NCBI GenBank assembly: GCA_023053685.1
Contig: JALIGW010000001.1
Coordinates: 223,061,434-223,125,433 of the forward strand
Source of the DNA: Diadophis punctatus similis
Lineage: Eukaryota > Chordata > Lepidosauria > Squamata > Dipsadidae
Direction: 5' to 3'
DNA length: 64,000 nucleotides
The notes beneath the pieces were generated by a model that did no database searches, was not told the DNA's origin, and worked only from the letters and a program-made list of their open reading frames with translations. Within the stretch, counting starts at the first letter, position 1. Every line of letters starts with the position of its first letter. Below, piece by piece: positions 23,607 to 35,836 of this stretch. A program made the translations under genes and the position numbers.

Positions 23607-24905
23607 TTTGGTTTTCTTATATGCCGCCCAACTCCCGAGGGATTCAGGGCGGGGTACAACACAAGAAAAATACAAGAATAACCAATAAACAGTTGAGTTA
23701 AAATCAAAATATAAAAATTAAAAATTACAATATAAAAACCATTAAACAACCAGACATACCCGGGGGAGAGTTCAGATGGAATTAAGCTCTACCCCCTGCC
23801 TGCAGGAAAAGCCATGTCTTAATGGCTTTTCGGAAGGCCAGCAGGGTGGGGATGGTTCGGTTCTCTGGAGGAAGTTGGTTCCAGAGCGCGGAGCCCGCCA
23901 CAGAGAAGGCCCTCCCCCTAGGGCCCGCCAGTCGGCATTGCTTGGCTGACGGGAGCTGTGGGCCCTAACCGGTCGGAGGGAAGTATGAGGCAGAATGCGG
24001 TCCCGGAGATAGCCTGGTCCTAAGCCATGAAGGGCTTTAAAGATGATGATCAACACCTTGAATTGGACCCGGAGACTAATGGGCAACCAATGCAGCTGGC
24101 GGAGTATAGGTGTCACGCGGGTGTACCTTGGCACACCCACCACAGCACGGGCAGCCACATTTTGCACCAACTGGAGTCTCCGGATACTCTTCAAGGGTAG
24201 CCCCATGTAGAGCGCGTTGCAGTAGTCCAAACGGGAGGTGACAAGGGCATGAGTGACCGTGAGTAGAGCCTCCTTCTCCAAGTATGGCCGCAACTGGTGC
24301 ACCAGGCGAACCTGTGCAAAGGCCCCCCTAGCCACAGCAGTAAGATGATGTTCCAATTTTAGCTGTGGATCTAGGAGGACCCCCAAGTTGCGGACCTGAT
24401 CCGAGGGAGTCAGTTTCGCTCCCTCGAGAACCAAGGAGGGACAGTTGTCATAGTCCTTAGGAGGCAATATCCAAAGCTACTCAGTCTTGTCGGGGTTGAG
24501 TCTGAGTCTGTTCCTCCCCATCCAGATCCTAACGTCGTCCAGGCACCGGCACATTACATCAACTGCCACACTGAAATCAGATGGAGTGGTGATGTACAGC
24601 TGGGTGTCATCAGCGTACTGGTGAAAACGCACCCCATGTCTGCGGATGATCTCCCCCAGTGGTTTCATGTAAATGTTGAACAGGATGGGCGAGAGAACCG
24701 ACCCCTGAGGCACCCTGCATAGCAGGGGCCTAGGAGGGGATCTCTGCCCTCCTGTTAACACCGACTGCATCCTATCGGCGAGATAAGAGGAGAACCACCA
24801 TAAAACGGTGTTTCTGTACTGTAGCCGCGCCTGAAACCCGACTGATAGGCATCTAGATGATCTGTTTCATCCAAAAGTCGCAGTTGAATATTGAATTGTT
24901 GAACC
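23525..24905 (-). mobile_element. L2-like LINE copy with reverse transcriptase
   Basis: On -, two open pieces (24770-24477 and 24467-23772) cover the RT palm: PQGSVLSPILFNIYM, the catalytic YADD (complement 24606-24617), and then ALVTSRLDYCNALYMGLP, the L2/CR1 thumb motif. The upstream end reads LLDETDHLDAYQSGFQA and then jumps to VLWWFSSYLADR, so an internal stretch is missing. The 3' end is GGGCGGCATATAAG plus (AAAT)n at 23612-23525. Stops between pieces make it inactive. Confidence 0.88.
23526..23610 (+). repeat. (TTTA)n microsatellite, 3' tail of LINE
   Basis: About 21 perfect 4-bp units at the 3' end of the L2-like element. Confidence 0.95.
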
Positions 24906-24923
24906 AGTGACTGGAGTGTAAAT

Positions 24924-25014
24924 CAGGAGTGGGTAACTATGGCCTCTTTACAACCTGTGGACTTCAACTCCCATAATTCCTGAGCCACACAGGGACCTTA
25001 ATTGCCCACCCCTG
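24924..25014. mobile_element. Short palindromic hAT-type MITE
   Basis: 91 bp with ends CAGGAGTGGGTAACTATGGC and GCCCACCCCTG; flanks GTGTAAAT and ATGTAGAT share 6 of 8 bases. Lies 140 bp before BEST1 coding exon 6. Confidence 0.6.
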
Positions 25015-25150
25015 ATGTAGATAATAATATTTCTGCTCCTATAGAAGCGTATTTTGGAATTACTTCTAGTTTAATACTGCTCCTCAATAGAAACCTATCT
25101 TAGTAAATCAGGGTTTTTAAAGAGATCCTAACAATGTTTCTTTCTCCAAG

Positions 25151-25303
25151 GTTGTGACGGTAGCTGTTTACAGCTTCTTCCTTGCATGTTTAATTGGTCG
25201 GCAGTTCCTGGATCCAGCCAAGGGGTATCCTGGCCATGAAATGGACCTCTATGTGCCCATTTTCACATTCTTGCAGTTTTTCTTCTATGCTGGCTGGCTA
25301 AAG
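25151..25303 (+). CDS. BEST1: BEST1 coding exon 6, residues 239-289
   Basis: The acceptor TTTCTCCAAG ends at 25150 and the donor CTAAAG|GTCAGT follows 25303; length 153, phase 0. It encodes two hydrophobic membrane segments ([16 protein letters not shown] and [14 protein letters not shown]) joined by a loop with [10 protein letters not shown]. Confidence 0.95.
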
Positions 25304-25816
25304 GTCAGTTTAACATGGAATTGTCCTCCGGAGAATTTCTGTTTGTTGGGATAATATTCTGGAGTTTGTTCTTGAATTTTAAGTGGCAAAACTATGTTCT
25401 GCATTAGGTAGGACCAGCTCAAAATTCTAATGAGAATCAAACAACATGTAAAAGTGGTATAGGTGTGCTTTTTTATATATTATAAAGTAAATGGTGAAAG
25501 AAAGGTGATTTAGCCCTCTCATCTACTCCTTTTTTACCTCAGCAATCCTTAACTCCAGCAGTGTTTTTGCCAGACAATTTCTAAACTCGGAAATGAGACT
25601 GATAAAAATTTGACAAAGATAGGAAATCTGCAAGTTCTTTAATAAATACAAATATATTGTTGCTTCCTTTTCTAAGAGTCTTAGATTACCCTACTCTACT
25701 AAACTTACTCCTTTTTCCACTAACAGGTAATGTCACTTTAAATATAAGAGTGCAATATATTTTGCTGGACCACCACTGACGTTTTTTCTGATCTTGTCCT
25801 TATTCCCATTTCACAG

Positions 25817-25897
25817 GTAGCAGAACAGCTCATCAATCCATTTGGGGAGGATGATGATGACTTTGAAACTAATTGGCTTATTGATAGGAATCTGCAG
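25817..25897 (+). CDS. BEST1: BEST1 coding exon 7 with calcium clasp, residues 290-316
   Basis: The acceptor TTTCACAG ends at 25816 and the donor CTGCAG|GTGAAT follows 25897; length 81. It encodes [19 protein letters not shown]. The acidic run Glu300-Asp304, which forms the calcium clasp in bestrophins, is fully kept at the same numbering as human, so calcium gating is expected to be intact. Confidence 0.96.
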
Positions 25898-26300
25898 GTG
25901 AATTGAAGAGCTTAAGATATATCCTCTCTGAGATGTATCCAAAAAATTTCTGTAGTTCATGATATGTAACTTTAGATGAAGAAATGATAGAACAAATTAG
26001 AACTTAATTTATCTTCTTTCTCAGCAAAGCAATAGATGCCTAATATTCAAAGGAAATATGGTTGTGAAAAGTTTTATGTTAAGTTCCTCTTCTTTGAGCA
26101 TATTACTTATCAGATATGGTGTTACTCCGTCATAAAAACCTAAGTGACAGGCCTAAGATCAGCTACCAAAAACCTGTATTTTCATCTTTTACATATAGTA
26201 ATTTTCAACATATATTCTTTTACTTGCTTTCTCTGGGTGGATGATTTCTGAAAACTTGAAATTTAAACACTCCCATAGAGAATTCTGACCAAGCATTAAC

Positions 26301-26425
26301 AGAATAATAGAATGGCAAAGTTGGAAGGAACCTTGGAAGTTTTTTGGTCCAACTCCCTGCTCAAGCAGGAATCTCTATACCGTTTCATACCATTTTAGAC
26401 AAATGGTTGTCCAATCTTCATTCAT
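26301..26425 (+). mobile_element. CR1-like 3' end fragment
   Basis: TTGGAAGGAACCTTGGAAGT, CCAACTCCCTGCTCAAGCAG and AGACAAATGGTTGTCCAATC are the classic reptile/bird CR1 3' UTR phrases in order. Confidence 0.75.
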
Positions 26426-26813
26426 GTTTTCTTGCCTGTTACTCATTCTTATCAATCTTTAAGTCATAATTTTTTTCTAAATGCAAAAAGACCAACAGCC
26501 TAATTGCTTAAGAAAGGGCTGCACAGTCTATGAAACATCTAGCCATGAACTGAACCTTTGGGGTTTAACAGGCCTCCTAGTTTTGCTGCCAGTTTGGGGC
26601 TTGAGGCCTTATCAAGCCATAATTCATTCTTATCTTCATGCAGAACCCATTATCATAAGCTATCCAGTTACTAAATGGCAGCAAGTCCATAATTGTTTCT
26701 TAGATTGCAGCTGTCCCTAAATTATTAGAAACGGGCGCTTTCTCAGAAATGGAGAAATGAAGAACAAACACCTTCAACTACTGCGGCTGAGATAGTGTGC
26801 CATATCTTGGCAG

Positions 26814-26965
26814 GTCTCCCTTATGGCTGTGGATGAAATGCACCAGGACTTACCAGCATTGCAGAAGGATCCATATTGGAATGAGTCAGACCCCCAGCCA
26901 CCTTATACTGCAGCAACAGCAGAATATAAGAGGACATCGTTCCTTGGATCAACTTTTGACATCAG
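26814..26965 (+). CDS. BEST1: BEST1 coding exon 8, residues 317-366, GC donor
   Basis: The acceptor CTTGGCAG ends at 26813; length 152. It encodes [20 protein letters not shown] and the conserved [20 protein letters not shown] stretch. The donor is CAG|GCAAGT, a GC-AG type splice site, instead of GT. The reading frame continues into a stop soon after 26965, and the next exon's first base completes a Ser codon (AG+T), so splicing here is required. Confidence 0.93.
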
Positions 26966-29029
26966 GCAAGTGAAGCTACAGAAAATAACCACAGGAATCC
27001 CTTTCTTGCCATAGAATATACATATGCAGTAGACTCTTCCCTGTGGAACATCATGACTCTCTAGTGTTGTAAGAGGACTTATACACAGCTCTGCAGTATG
27101 GATTGGACATGTTCAAGGTTTCAGCCAGCCATGCCAAGCTTGGATATTACTGCTTCTTCTCCCTCCCTAACTTCAATAGTCAGAAATAATTCCATGCATA
27201 TTAAACATGCTCATTTGTCATTTGACTATCCCAAAGGTGCTTCCCCCCCCCCTCACAAGGCAACTGGACTTTCTTACTTTTTTTCTTTGAAAATGTTTTG
27301 CTTCTCATCCAAGGAGCTTCAGAACAACACTCTTTGTCACTAATTTCTTGTTTCTCTCTTGTTGGTGGGTGCCACCATTTTATCTACAGTCGGATTTACT
27401 CTCAGTAAATATATATTAGATTGACACACACCTGTATTTTACATCAGATTAGCAACCCAAATTGTTTCATTTGGCTAGTTTGAGACTTGAAGCTTTTTGA
27501 TACGATACCCATTACAATAACTTTATTCATTCCAACCCAATTTTGTGAAGCTGATTTTGTCAAATTACCAGAGCAAACTGCTTCCTTTAGCGCTATGCAG
27601 TTTTCTCCTTGAGCTCTTCATAAAACAAATATTGTTAACCAAATATGAGGGACATGGGTGGTTAAGAAATAAATCTAAATAAAGAAACAAATAAAATATT
27701 TATCGCAAGATAAGATCTCTAAAAGAATTACACTACTATGCTCTGAGGGATGAGATTATCAAGACATATCACCACATTCAGCTTTTCTTGGTGTGATATT
27801 TAATTGTTCATGGGGTTATTTTTTAAAGCATCTACAATATTGCTCATAGTTAAACTATCCAAACCAGGATTACCCCTATATAAGTAGGCAGGATCAGGCA
27901 GTCACATCACATAGGTAATTTGGTATAACATGAAAAGGAAGCAAATTCTTACACTCTTCCATTATAGGAATAGCAGAAATAATGTTCCTGCTTGGAGTTG
28001 GGGAGGCAGTTGGGAAGTTGTGAGCTTCTCTACATAAGTGCTAAAATAACTTGGCCAACCATAGATGCTATGCATTTTGAATAGATTTTATAAAATGTAC
28101 AGTATTGTGGTATGCATTTGATGGAGTTAGTTTTGTATTGCATGGATTTTACAACTGATAATCTCTTAACTTAGTTTAAAAAGTAGGGGGATACATAAAT
28201 ACCCAGTGATACATATATACATACTCATTAGTTTGTGAGCACTTTGTTGTTCTGCCAAAATGTCTTAGGCAATCAAGAATGATGAATGTTGGCATATTAA
28301 TATTAACAAGCACAGACAGCATTGGCCTTAGGAGTTCGCATGGCTAGGCACACGTGAGCTTCTTGAGCCTGTTTCATCTCCTTCCTCCCTACTTTTTCCC
28401 CTATCTTCTCCTCTATCATTCTCCTCTTTAAGAGGAAGATGTAAAGGGAGCATCAATGACAGAGAGGAGGAGGAGGAGGAGGAGTTGTTGCATTCAGCTG
28501 ATTTTCCTCATTGGCTCTCAGTGTGATAAGCAACAACGAGCAATAATAGGGAGGGATAAGTAAAAGCAACTGCCTTGAGAGAGGTGGACTCTTTGAGCTA
28601 CATGGCCAATGCTGAAGGACAGGGGAACCACTGAATCTGGAGATGGTGCTGCTGAGAGTCATCATGGACTTTGAAGGATTTTAAGAAGGTTGGGAACAGA
28701 ATGTTCATATAATATTCCCTTCCCTTCCCTGTATATCTTTTTTTGATATCATTTTCATTCCTTCATTGTAGTTTGATCATTGGAGTCAATGATTCAGGCA
28801 ACAGAAGAATTTGGAGAAACCTGAAGTATTGGAATGATTCTTGGGGTTTATATTTGCACTTGTCACTTTCCCTGCCTTGAATGAAATGATATGTCTTTCA
28901 TGTCAAGTGCAGAGTCCCAGGTGCATCCTCCCACCCCACCCCACCCCCAAAGTTTCCACTGCAGACTTTTGATTTCAATTCTCTTTTTCAATACATCATT
29001 GTATTCTACTATTTTTTTCCTTTTTACAG
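26966..29029 (+). other. BEST1 last intron (GC-AG)
   Basis: 2064 bp starting GCAAGT and ending TTTTTACAG. Contains a short (GGA)n run at about 28464-28487. No mobile element seen, in contrast to the other BEST1 introns. Confidence 0.5.
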
Positions 29030-30218
29030 TATGCAGAAAGAAGAGATGGAATTCCAACCCCTGGAAAAGATAAAAGAGAATGAGGAAGTAAATCACTCAA
29101 CACCATTGCTGGGTCACATAAGCCGCTTTTTGAATGTACAATCCCCCAGTTTTACCAGGTCTCCAAGAATGAGCCTGATACGTCGGAGGAATGAAAATGT
29201 CTCTCCTTCTTGTTATGCTTATATGGATGGGGTTAAGCCTGGAAACCTCCAAAGTATTAACCAGCTAAGGGGAGACAGCTCCCCATTAGGCATCGGTTCT
29301 CAAGATCAATGGGACACTGCTGCCAGTAAACTGAAAGAATTTGATGCCTTCACATCAAGCCCTTTCTATGAAAGACCTGGATTTTACAGTGCTCCTCAGA
29401 CACCCATCAGCTCAATCCCAATGATCTTGCCATCCCAGCGTCAAAACCGAAAAAAACCACCTGCTCTCTCCAATATTGCTGCCTGTCCCACTTTTCTGAA
29501 GGACAATATTACCAGTCAGTCTCCTTGGAAAGCCAGTGATTTGGATAGGAGTGAGAACTTGGTTGGCTCAAAATCAAAGGAGTCTTTTCCATGGCCAGCT
29601 GAAAAAAGCCATGTTTCAGATTCATTAATCGTGTCAGTTAAAGAAGATACAAAAAATATAAGTTGGTCAAAAGAAACATCTCCTCTCGGAAGCCCAGAAG
29701 GACCTCTGTCCTCAGGGGACTCTGTAAATACCAAGTTCCCCTTTGTGGAGTGCACGAGCCCTGAGATACAAACCAGTTTCAAAAGTTTGAATAACCTGAA
29801 AAGCCACCAGCAACTTCCAGATAATGTATCTCCAGACCATTCCAGCTTCCTTTACACTCATGACATCAAGACTCCTAATACCGGTAGCAATGGCCCTGCT
29901 ACTTTCTTTCCCTTCACCTCTTTGACTCCCCAAGGGCTTGAGCCATCTCATCGGAGCAAAGGAAATGCTGCTGTTGTCCCTAGTTCAGAAGCTTCTCCTG
30001 GAGTTACAAAGCAAGATAGTTCAGCTGCTTCTGAAGCTGCAAACGACCCAGGAAGTATTTATTACACTGAGGAGCAGAGAAAGACCACCAGCTCTTCACC
30101 TAATGACTCTGGCATCTCCCTAGCAGAAAGAGACTTTGTGGGATTAATGGAAGTGATCATGGAAATAAGTGAAAACACTAGTGATGAAGGGAAGGGAGAG
30201 AAGGGACAGTTCAGTTAA
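29030..30218 (+). CDS. BEST1: BEST1 last coding exon, C-terminal tail, residues 367-762
   Basis: The acceptor TTTTTACAG ends at 29029; the first base T completes Ser367. It begins MQKEEMEFQP, matching the human segment, and keeps YSAPQTPISS around 29384-29413. The rest is a long, low-conservation Ser/Pro/Thr-rich cytosolic tail without membrane segments, ending at TAA 30216-30218. The tail is about 180 residues longer than in human. Human uses one more small 3' exon; here the frame runs straight to a stop, so an alternative spliced end cannot be excluded. Confidence 0.88.
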
Positions 30219-31221
30219 GTAGGCTCAGAGTCTTTTCATGTAGATGTGATGGGAGGGATTGCTTTATTATATTTAACATTATTATTCAACTTATTAAGGG
30301 TAGCAAAAGCGCACACTACAGACTACAAAACAAGTGGAAATCAACATTTAGGCTGGGCAGCTCATTCCAGAAATGCATATGTGCTGTCACTAACAAGCAA
30401 GTTAAGGGCCACTCCTGGAATTTCTGCACCATACAACTAAGGAAATAACTCTTAACTTCAGCAGTTACTTCGGTTCCATGTTTAATCTTTTGTTTGCTAT
30501 TTTATCTGAAAGTACCAAAGAATGGGACCTTGCTGCCAGTGTTGCGAATGCACATCCCACTTCAGGGAGAGACAATTTAACTGGGATAAATCATATACCC
30601 GGTTGTATGGTCATTGCCCAAGGACACAGTGACTTCTTTTCCCCATCCTCCAATTACTTACAAAGAAGGATTTTTTTTTCTTGTGAATATTACCAGTTCA
30701 CTTAGCCAAACTATATTTATTAGATCCTAGAGGGATTGTGTTACACAAGATCATACTTCATGTGGATATTATCAGACAATAATTACAGATGAAGATTTGA
30801 TAGTGGCATGATAGTACACTCCATTCAAATTGGGCAGCAACACCAGTATGACTCAACTCATCCTGTCAGTTTACAGCACCAAACTGTCCAACCCAAACCC
30901 TAACATTTTTTAATAGAAGTTAATATGGCCTTAGTATTAAGGACTTGATGGTATGGCCTGTGCTCCAGATGGCAGGAGAGGATGCAAATCTTGGGGGCCT
31001 TTCTGTGGCCTTACAGTATAATTCCACCTTGACTGACTGAGTAAAAAAGTTGAGATGTCAGAGGACAATATTATTTGGTCACTTTAGCAAACAAGATGCC
31101 TATTGAAGGTCAATTGGAAAATATGTAGATGTATTGCTAGTTTCAATACGTTAAAAATGGGCCAGTGTTTCAACAGTTTGAGAGATGTTGTTTTACTTGT
31201 ATACGACAACTTGAAAATAAA
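30219..31221 (+). other. BEST1: BEST1 3' UTR (probable)
   Basis: This stretch follows the BEST1 stop codon and has no conserved coding frame or recognised repeat. AATAAA at 31216-31221 is the first good polyadenylation signal I noticed, giving a roughly 1-kb 3' UTR. The actual cleavage site is inferred. Confidence 0.5.
31216..31221 (+). terminator. Candidate BEST1 poly(A) signal AATAAA
   Basis: An AATAAA hexamer about 1 kb after the BEST1 stop, on the coding strand. It is a candidate only; the AT-rich setting makes chance hexamers common. Confidence 0.4.
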
Positions 31222-31752
31222 TGGAGAAGTAGAAAATTGGAAGCAACTTCTCTGATAAAGTTTGAAGGGTTTACATTGGGCTGTCTAAATCAGTGGTAGA
31301 ATGCAAAACAGTGTGGCACAGCTTCTTCATTTTAGATACTAACTAGATTTTACATTGTATTTTTCTGAGCAAAGGATTAGCAAGAAAAAGTCATTTTTTA
31401 AATGTTTTCCATGCACGTTTGTTTAAAATCTATTGGTAAAAAGCAGGTGAGAGTAACACATGAAACCAACTAAAGAAAAGGTTTCAGTTCCTCCTAACAT
31501 AAACAGAGATAGAAAGCAGACAATAGTATCAAACCGATTGTGCCATTAATAGATATAACCAAACTTCTGCTAGGAGAGTGGGATAGATGCCAGAATAACT
31601 GCAGCCAAAGAAATATGAAAAATCACTATCTGGGATTGGCAGACTGAAGAGAGTTCTCGTTCTCTCTTGTTCTCTCCCTCCCTTTCTCCCTCCATCTCAC
31701 CTTCAAGTCAGTCTGTCAGGATTCCTGGCAATGCCTAGGCAGGACCCTATAG

Positions 31753-32250
31753 CTGTGATGGCGAACCTATGGCATGCGTGCCACAGGTGGCATGCGGAGC
31801 CATATCTGAGGGCACGTGAGGTGTTGCCCTATGTCAGCTCCAGTGCGCACATGCGTGCTGGACAGCTGATTTTTGGCTTTCCGGAGGGCAGGGGAGGATG
31901 TTTTCGCCCTCCCCAGGCTTCAGGAAAGCCTCCGGAGCCTGTGGATGGCGAAAAACTGATCCAACGGGCCTACCGGAAGTTCAGAAACAAACTTCTGGTA
32001 GGCCCATTGGGCCTGTTTTTCGCCATCCACAGGCTCCAGAGGCTTTGCTGAAGCCTGGGGAGGGCGAAAAAACGGCCCAACGGGCCTACCGGAAGTCCGG
32101 AGGCTTCAGTGAGGCCTACGCGCATGCGGGGTGGGTGGGTTGTGTGCGCATGCACAGGCATTGCATTATGGATGAGGGCACATGCGTGCATGCTATCAAG
32201 CACGCATGCACCCTTTCGGCACCCGAGCAATAAAAGGTTCGCCATCACTG
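31753..32250 (+). mobile_element. hAT-type MITE, family A (copy 3) with internal foldback
   Basis: 498 bp, perfect 8-bp duplication CCCTATAG (31745, 32251). Ends CTGTGATGGCGAACC and GGTTCGCCATCACTG. The inside has an inverted repeat, arms about 31904-31981 and 31990-32067 (GCCTGTGGATGGCGAAAAAC against its complement), and a further direct copy of one arm to about 32100. Confidence 0.9.
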
Positions 32251-34804
32251 CCCTATAGTATTCCTGGCAACATTTTCATATTTTTCTTGCCTGCCTGTTT
32301 TGTGCCCAAGGACTAGAACTCATGTCTCCTGGTTTCTACCGGGCTGCCTTAACCATTACACCAGTGGCTATGTTTGTCATGTTAGAAACCTTGAAAGAGG
32401 CTTCATAGTTCTCTAGACTCAAGTGGAAATATTTTTTGTTCAAATCTTTGCTTATCCTTCCTTTTAGTCTCTCCTTTAACCTTGTGCTCTTCAGATGTAA
32501 TATACTTCATTTCCCCTGCCTATGCTGGCTAGGGATGATAAAAAAAACTATGGTCGAACATTCGAGATCATAGTGGAAAGCTGGTCTAGCAGGTTATGAA
32601 AGAAAACAAATGCATCTCAGACTTGAGAACTTTCATTGTCCTTGTTTAATGAAATCCAAATGAGAAATCTCTTTTCTATAGAGCAAATTGTTCCGTAAAT
32701 TCTTTGCTCTTTAGATTTCTCTCTCACCCTTCTCAAGGGAAGCTTACAGAATGGGACTGTCCTTTTATTTCATCTTCATAGTACAATCCTGCAGGATAGA
32801 TAAGTGACTGGCCTAAAATTACTAAAAATATGGTGAAGGCTGAGCCTGAATCTTGGTCTTCAGTTTTTTAATCCAACATCTAACATGGTTTCTCCTAGAT
32901 ACAAAGCAAGATAAATAGCACAATCAAAAACATGCCAATTGCATGGTATTTCATCATGCAATAGACCAGATTCCAAAGAATGCATTCACTGAGAATAAAA
33001 AGGCTTTAGATGGTCTTGAGGTAGGGACATCACTGATTGTATCAAAAAAGAAATGCTATCAAATAGAACTTGAAGAACATAGAATTTCTTTTCTGGGGAA
33101 AATAGGAGAAACCTCAGATGGGGTCTGAGTAGGTAGAGTTGCATCAGTTAGAGATTCCAATATTCAGACTACTGTGGTAACAGAACAGTCTATAGTGAAG
33201 AGATCTTATCCTGTCTTGCAATGTCTTAAAAGTCTATGTCCGAAAATATGCTGTAAACATACTTGGCATATGACAGAGTAAAACAGGACAATCTCAAGTG
33301 AATCATTTGATTTTTAAAAAAAATGCTGGGAGAAAAAGAATCATTTTATGGCAGAGTGTCTCTACTGCTATTATAAAATCAAGCCAAACTGTTTTAGGAA
33401 CAAATGACTCTTTGTTAGAATGTGGGTTGGCCAAGGTTGTAATTTTCCATTGTTATTTTAGCTTTTGATCTAGAGAGATAAGCAACGTGAGGTTTCATGT
33501 CACATGTCGTGTTTAGCTCTCTATTCGGGACCCAAAGGCCTCTTTAACAGAAAACTGATAGTATGGTTTATTGTGTTGATGCAGAGTATGAGACTTTTGT
33601 TTGTAAAGCAGGTTTGGTTACAACACAAAAACAAAATCTTTAAGCACAGGAAAACCCTGGCTGCACCCAACCATGCCTAATACTGCTTGACTCACTTTGC
33701 ATCACTGCCCCACCCTTGCAGATTTCTCAAAAAGAGTTCCCTGAAACTTCAGAAATGATCCCTGTGGCTCTAGAGCATTTTCCCCACTGAGCTTCCCATT
33801 CCTTCTTATGGTTGAGCAAGAGTAGAGCTCATAGTAATCTAGCGAAGAATGAGTGTGACATGTAGACTGTACATGGTCAGTATTCAGATGACTTCCAATG
33901 TGGGGCCACCATAAGAGACATTGACATGCAGCATCACTTAGAAACCTAATCCCCCCTTCAACATCCCAAACTGTGCCCCATTTAATACATCATACATTCA
34001 ATAAGTTATTAAATCTTGCTAGGCATCCAGGCAACAGGTTTTAAACTTTTGTGCATATAAAATCCAACAGTATAACACCCCATGATACTTTGTTTTTAAA
34101 GTAAGCATCTTTATTTTAACTTAAACTTGCTCCAACAGCTAGTTTAGTTAGTTTTACAGTGATGCAAAGCACTGAGAAATTCACGGTCCTAAAATGTAGA
34201 CCAAGTTTGAGAATGTATACCACATGGTATAGCTTAATTTCTATTGAAGGTGGGTTTGTGCTCTTTATATGTCAGCAACTTCTTACTCATTATACAGTAT
34301 CAATCCTACAGGTCAAACACAGAGCTGTCTGGACATGACATTAACACTTTCTTATCCACATTTATTGAAGTGCCATCAATTTCAATGTTTACTCCTAAGT
34401 AAATATAATAGCCCAAGCTGTGCTGCATATCCTGGTATAAAAATAGGGACTTTTATAAGTTGCAGCCTATACAACTGAAACGGTTGACAGAACAAGTTTA
34501 ATATTAATCAGATGCTCAGAAGTTGGGCAGCATTGTAACCGGGAATTACAAACATGGGCCAAGAGTGCAAATTAATGAGCTACCCTTTGGCTCCACATCC
34601 AAAAAGGTATTTTGCTATTTGGCATGTTAATGCCTCCTTAAAGGAACCAAATCCACAACCACTCTGAAGCACATTTTCACCCTTGGATTGGGACCAGAGC
34701 CATTACTTTATTTATAGGAAAACTCTTATTCAATTGTGCATTTCGTTATTTTTTAAAACTCAAAACATACTGCAGCGCAACTGGAAGTATGTAGACCTAG
34801 TCAT
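32251..34804. other. BEST1-FTH1 intergenic stretch
   Basis: A reversed tRNA-SINE head fragment is suggested at about 32310-32362 (GGACTAGAACTCATGTCTCC, CCATTACACCAGTGGCT), and a MIR-like trace at 32770-32860. The rest is unrecognised. Confidence 0.35.
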
Positions 34805-34810
34805 TTTATT
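34805..34810 (-). terminator. FTH1: FTH1 poly(A) signal AATAAA
   Basis: AATAAA on the - strand, 127 bases past the FTH1 stop codon. The resulting 3' UTR of about 150 bases is typical of vertebrate FTH1 transcripts. Confidence 0.8.
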
Positions 34811-34936
34811 GGGGGTGAGATAGAACACATAAGAGGAGAAATAATTTTTATACAATTATGGAAATATTAGAGATAAACCAAAGAAGCATGCACAAGTGTT
34901 GAGGATAAGAGTCTCTGCAACATTCATGGGTGGTTT

Positions 34937-35101
<165 letters not shown>

Positions 35102-35441
35102 CTAGAAGACAAAAGCAATATTACAAACCTATTCTCTCTTCCTAGAGGAGTACAAGGTTTTTTTGCAAATAAGAAAAACACAAATTAAAAAACACAAATT
35201 TAATTGCTATTTAAAAGTTCCACCTCTGGCAAGCCGAAGAAAACCAAATTTGTCTAGAAAACATGTATCTGGATGCATGGGCAGCAAAATAGTAGAATTT
35301 GATCCTTCAAAGTATGAAAGCAAAAATTAAATCTATTATTTATATGACCTTAGGACACAGTGAAGATCCATTAGTTCCATATTCTAATTCTTTAGTGAAA
35401 TTTGAATCAATAATTTGCATCTTGCTCTGTATTTAAAGAAA

Positions 35442-35835
35442 TACAAGTAGTCCTTGACTTACATTCATTTGTTTAGTGACTGTTCAAACTTACCACAGCA
35501 CTGAAAAAAGTGACTTAGGACCACTTTTCATACTTACGACTGCAACATCCCCTTGGTCACATGATCAAAATTCAGACATTTGGCAACTGGCATGTATGAC
35601 AGTTACAGTGTCCCCAGGGTCATGTGATCACCTTTTGCAACTTTCTGACCAGCAAAGACAATGGGGAAGCCAAATTCACTTAAATTGTGTTACTAAATTA
35701 ACAACTGCAGTGATTCACTTAACTATGGCAAGAAAGGTCATAAATTAGGCAAACTTCACTTAACTATCTTGTTAAGGCAAGGGAAAGTTTGGGCTCAATT
35801 GTGATTGTAAGTCAAGTAGTCAAGGACTATCTATA
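35442..35835. mobile_element. MITE with TAGTCCTTGACTTA inverted ends (family T, copy 1)
   Basis: In the FTH1 intron after exon 3. Starts ACAAGTAGTCCTTGACTTAC, ends GTCAAGGACTATCTATA; a matching copy is at 57577. TA at both borders suggests a Tc1/mariner-type element, but superfamily is inferred. Confidence 0.7.
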
Positions 35836-35836
35836 G

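Larger units (their letters stand above)
8085..30218 (+). other. BEST1: BEST1 gene, coding span (nine coding exons)
   Basis: Bestrophin-1 is a pentameric calcium-activated chloride channel, best known from the basolateral membrane of retinal pigment epithelium. Coding exons: 8085-8236, 9392-9486, 10394-10627, 17731-17885, 19089-19166, 25151-25303, 25817-25897, 26814-26965 and 29030-30218. Their lengths (152, 95, 234, 155, 78, 153, 81, 152, then the long last one) match what I recall of the human coding exons, and all phases join without a stop, giving 762 codons plus stop. Human BEST1 is 585 residues; the excess is all in the C-terminal tail. Exon 8074-8236 starts at a splice acceptor 11 bases before the ATG, so a non-coding first exon must lie upstream; I could not place it or the promoter. 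Confidence 0.96.

Noticed and set aside
23772..24467. Long minus-strand open frame considered as a host gene
   Set aside because: It matches L2/CR1 reverse transcriptase and recurs at 49 and 54.8 kb; it is a LINE.
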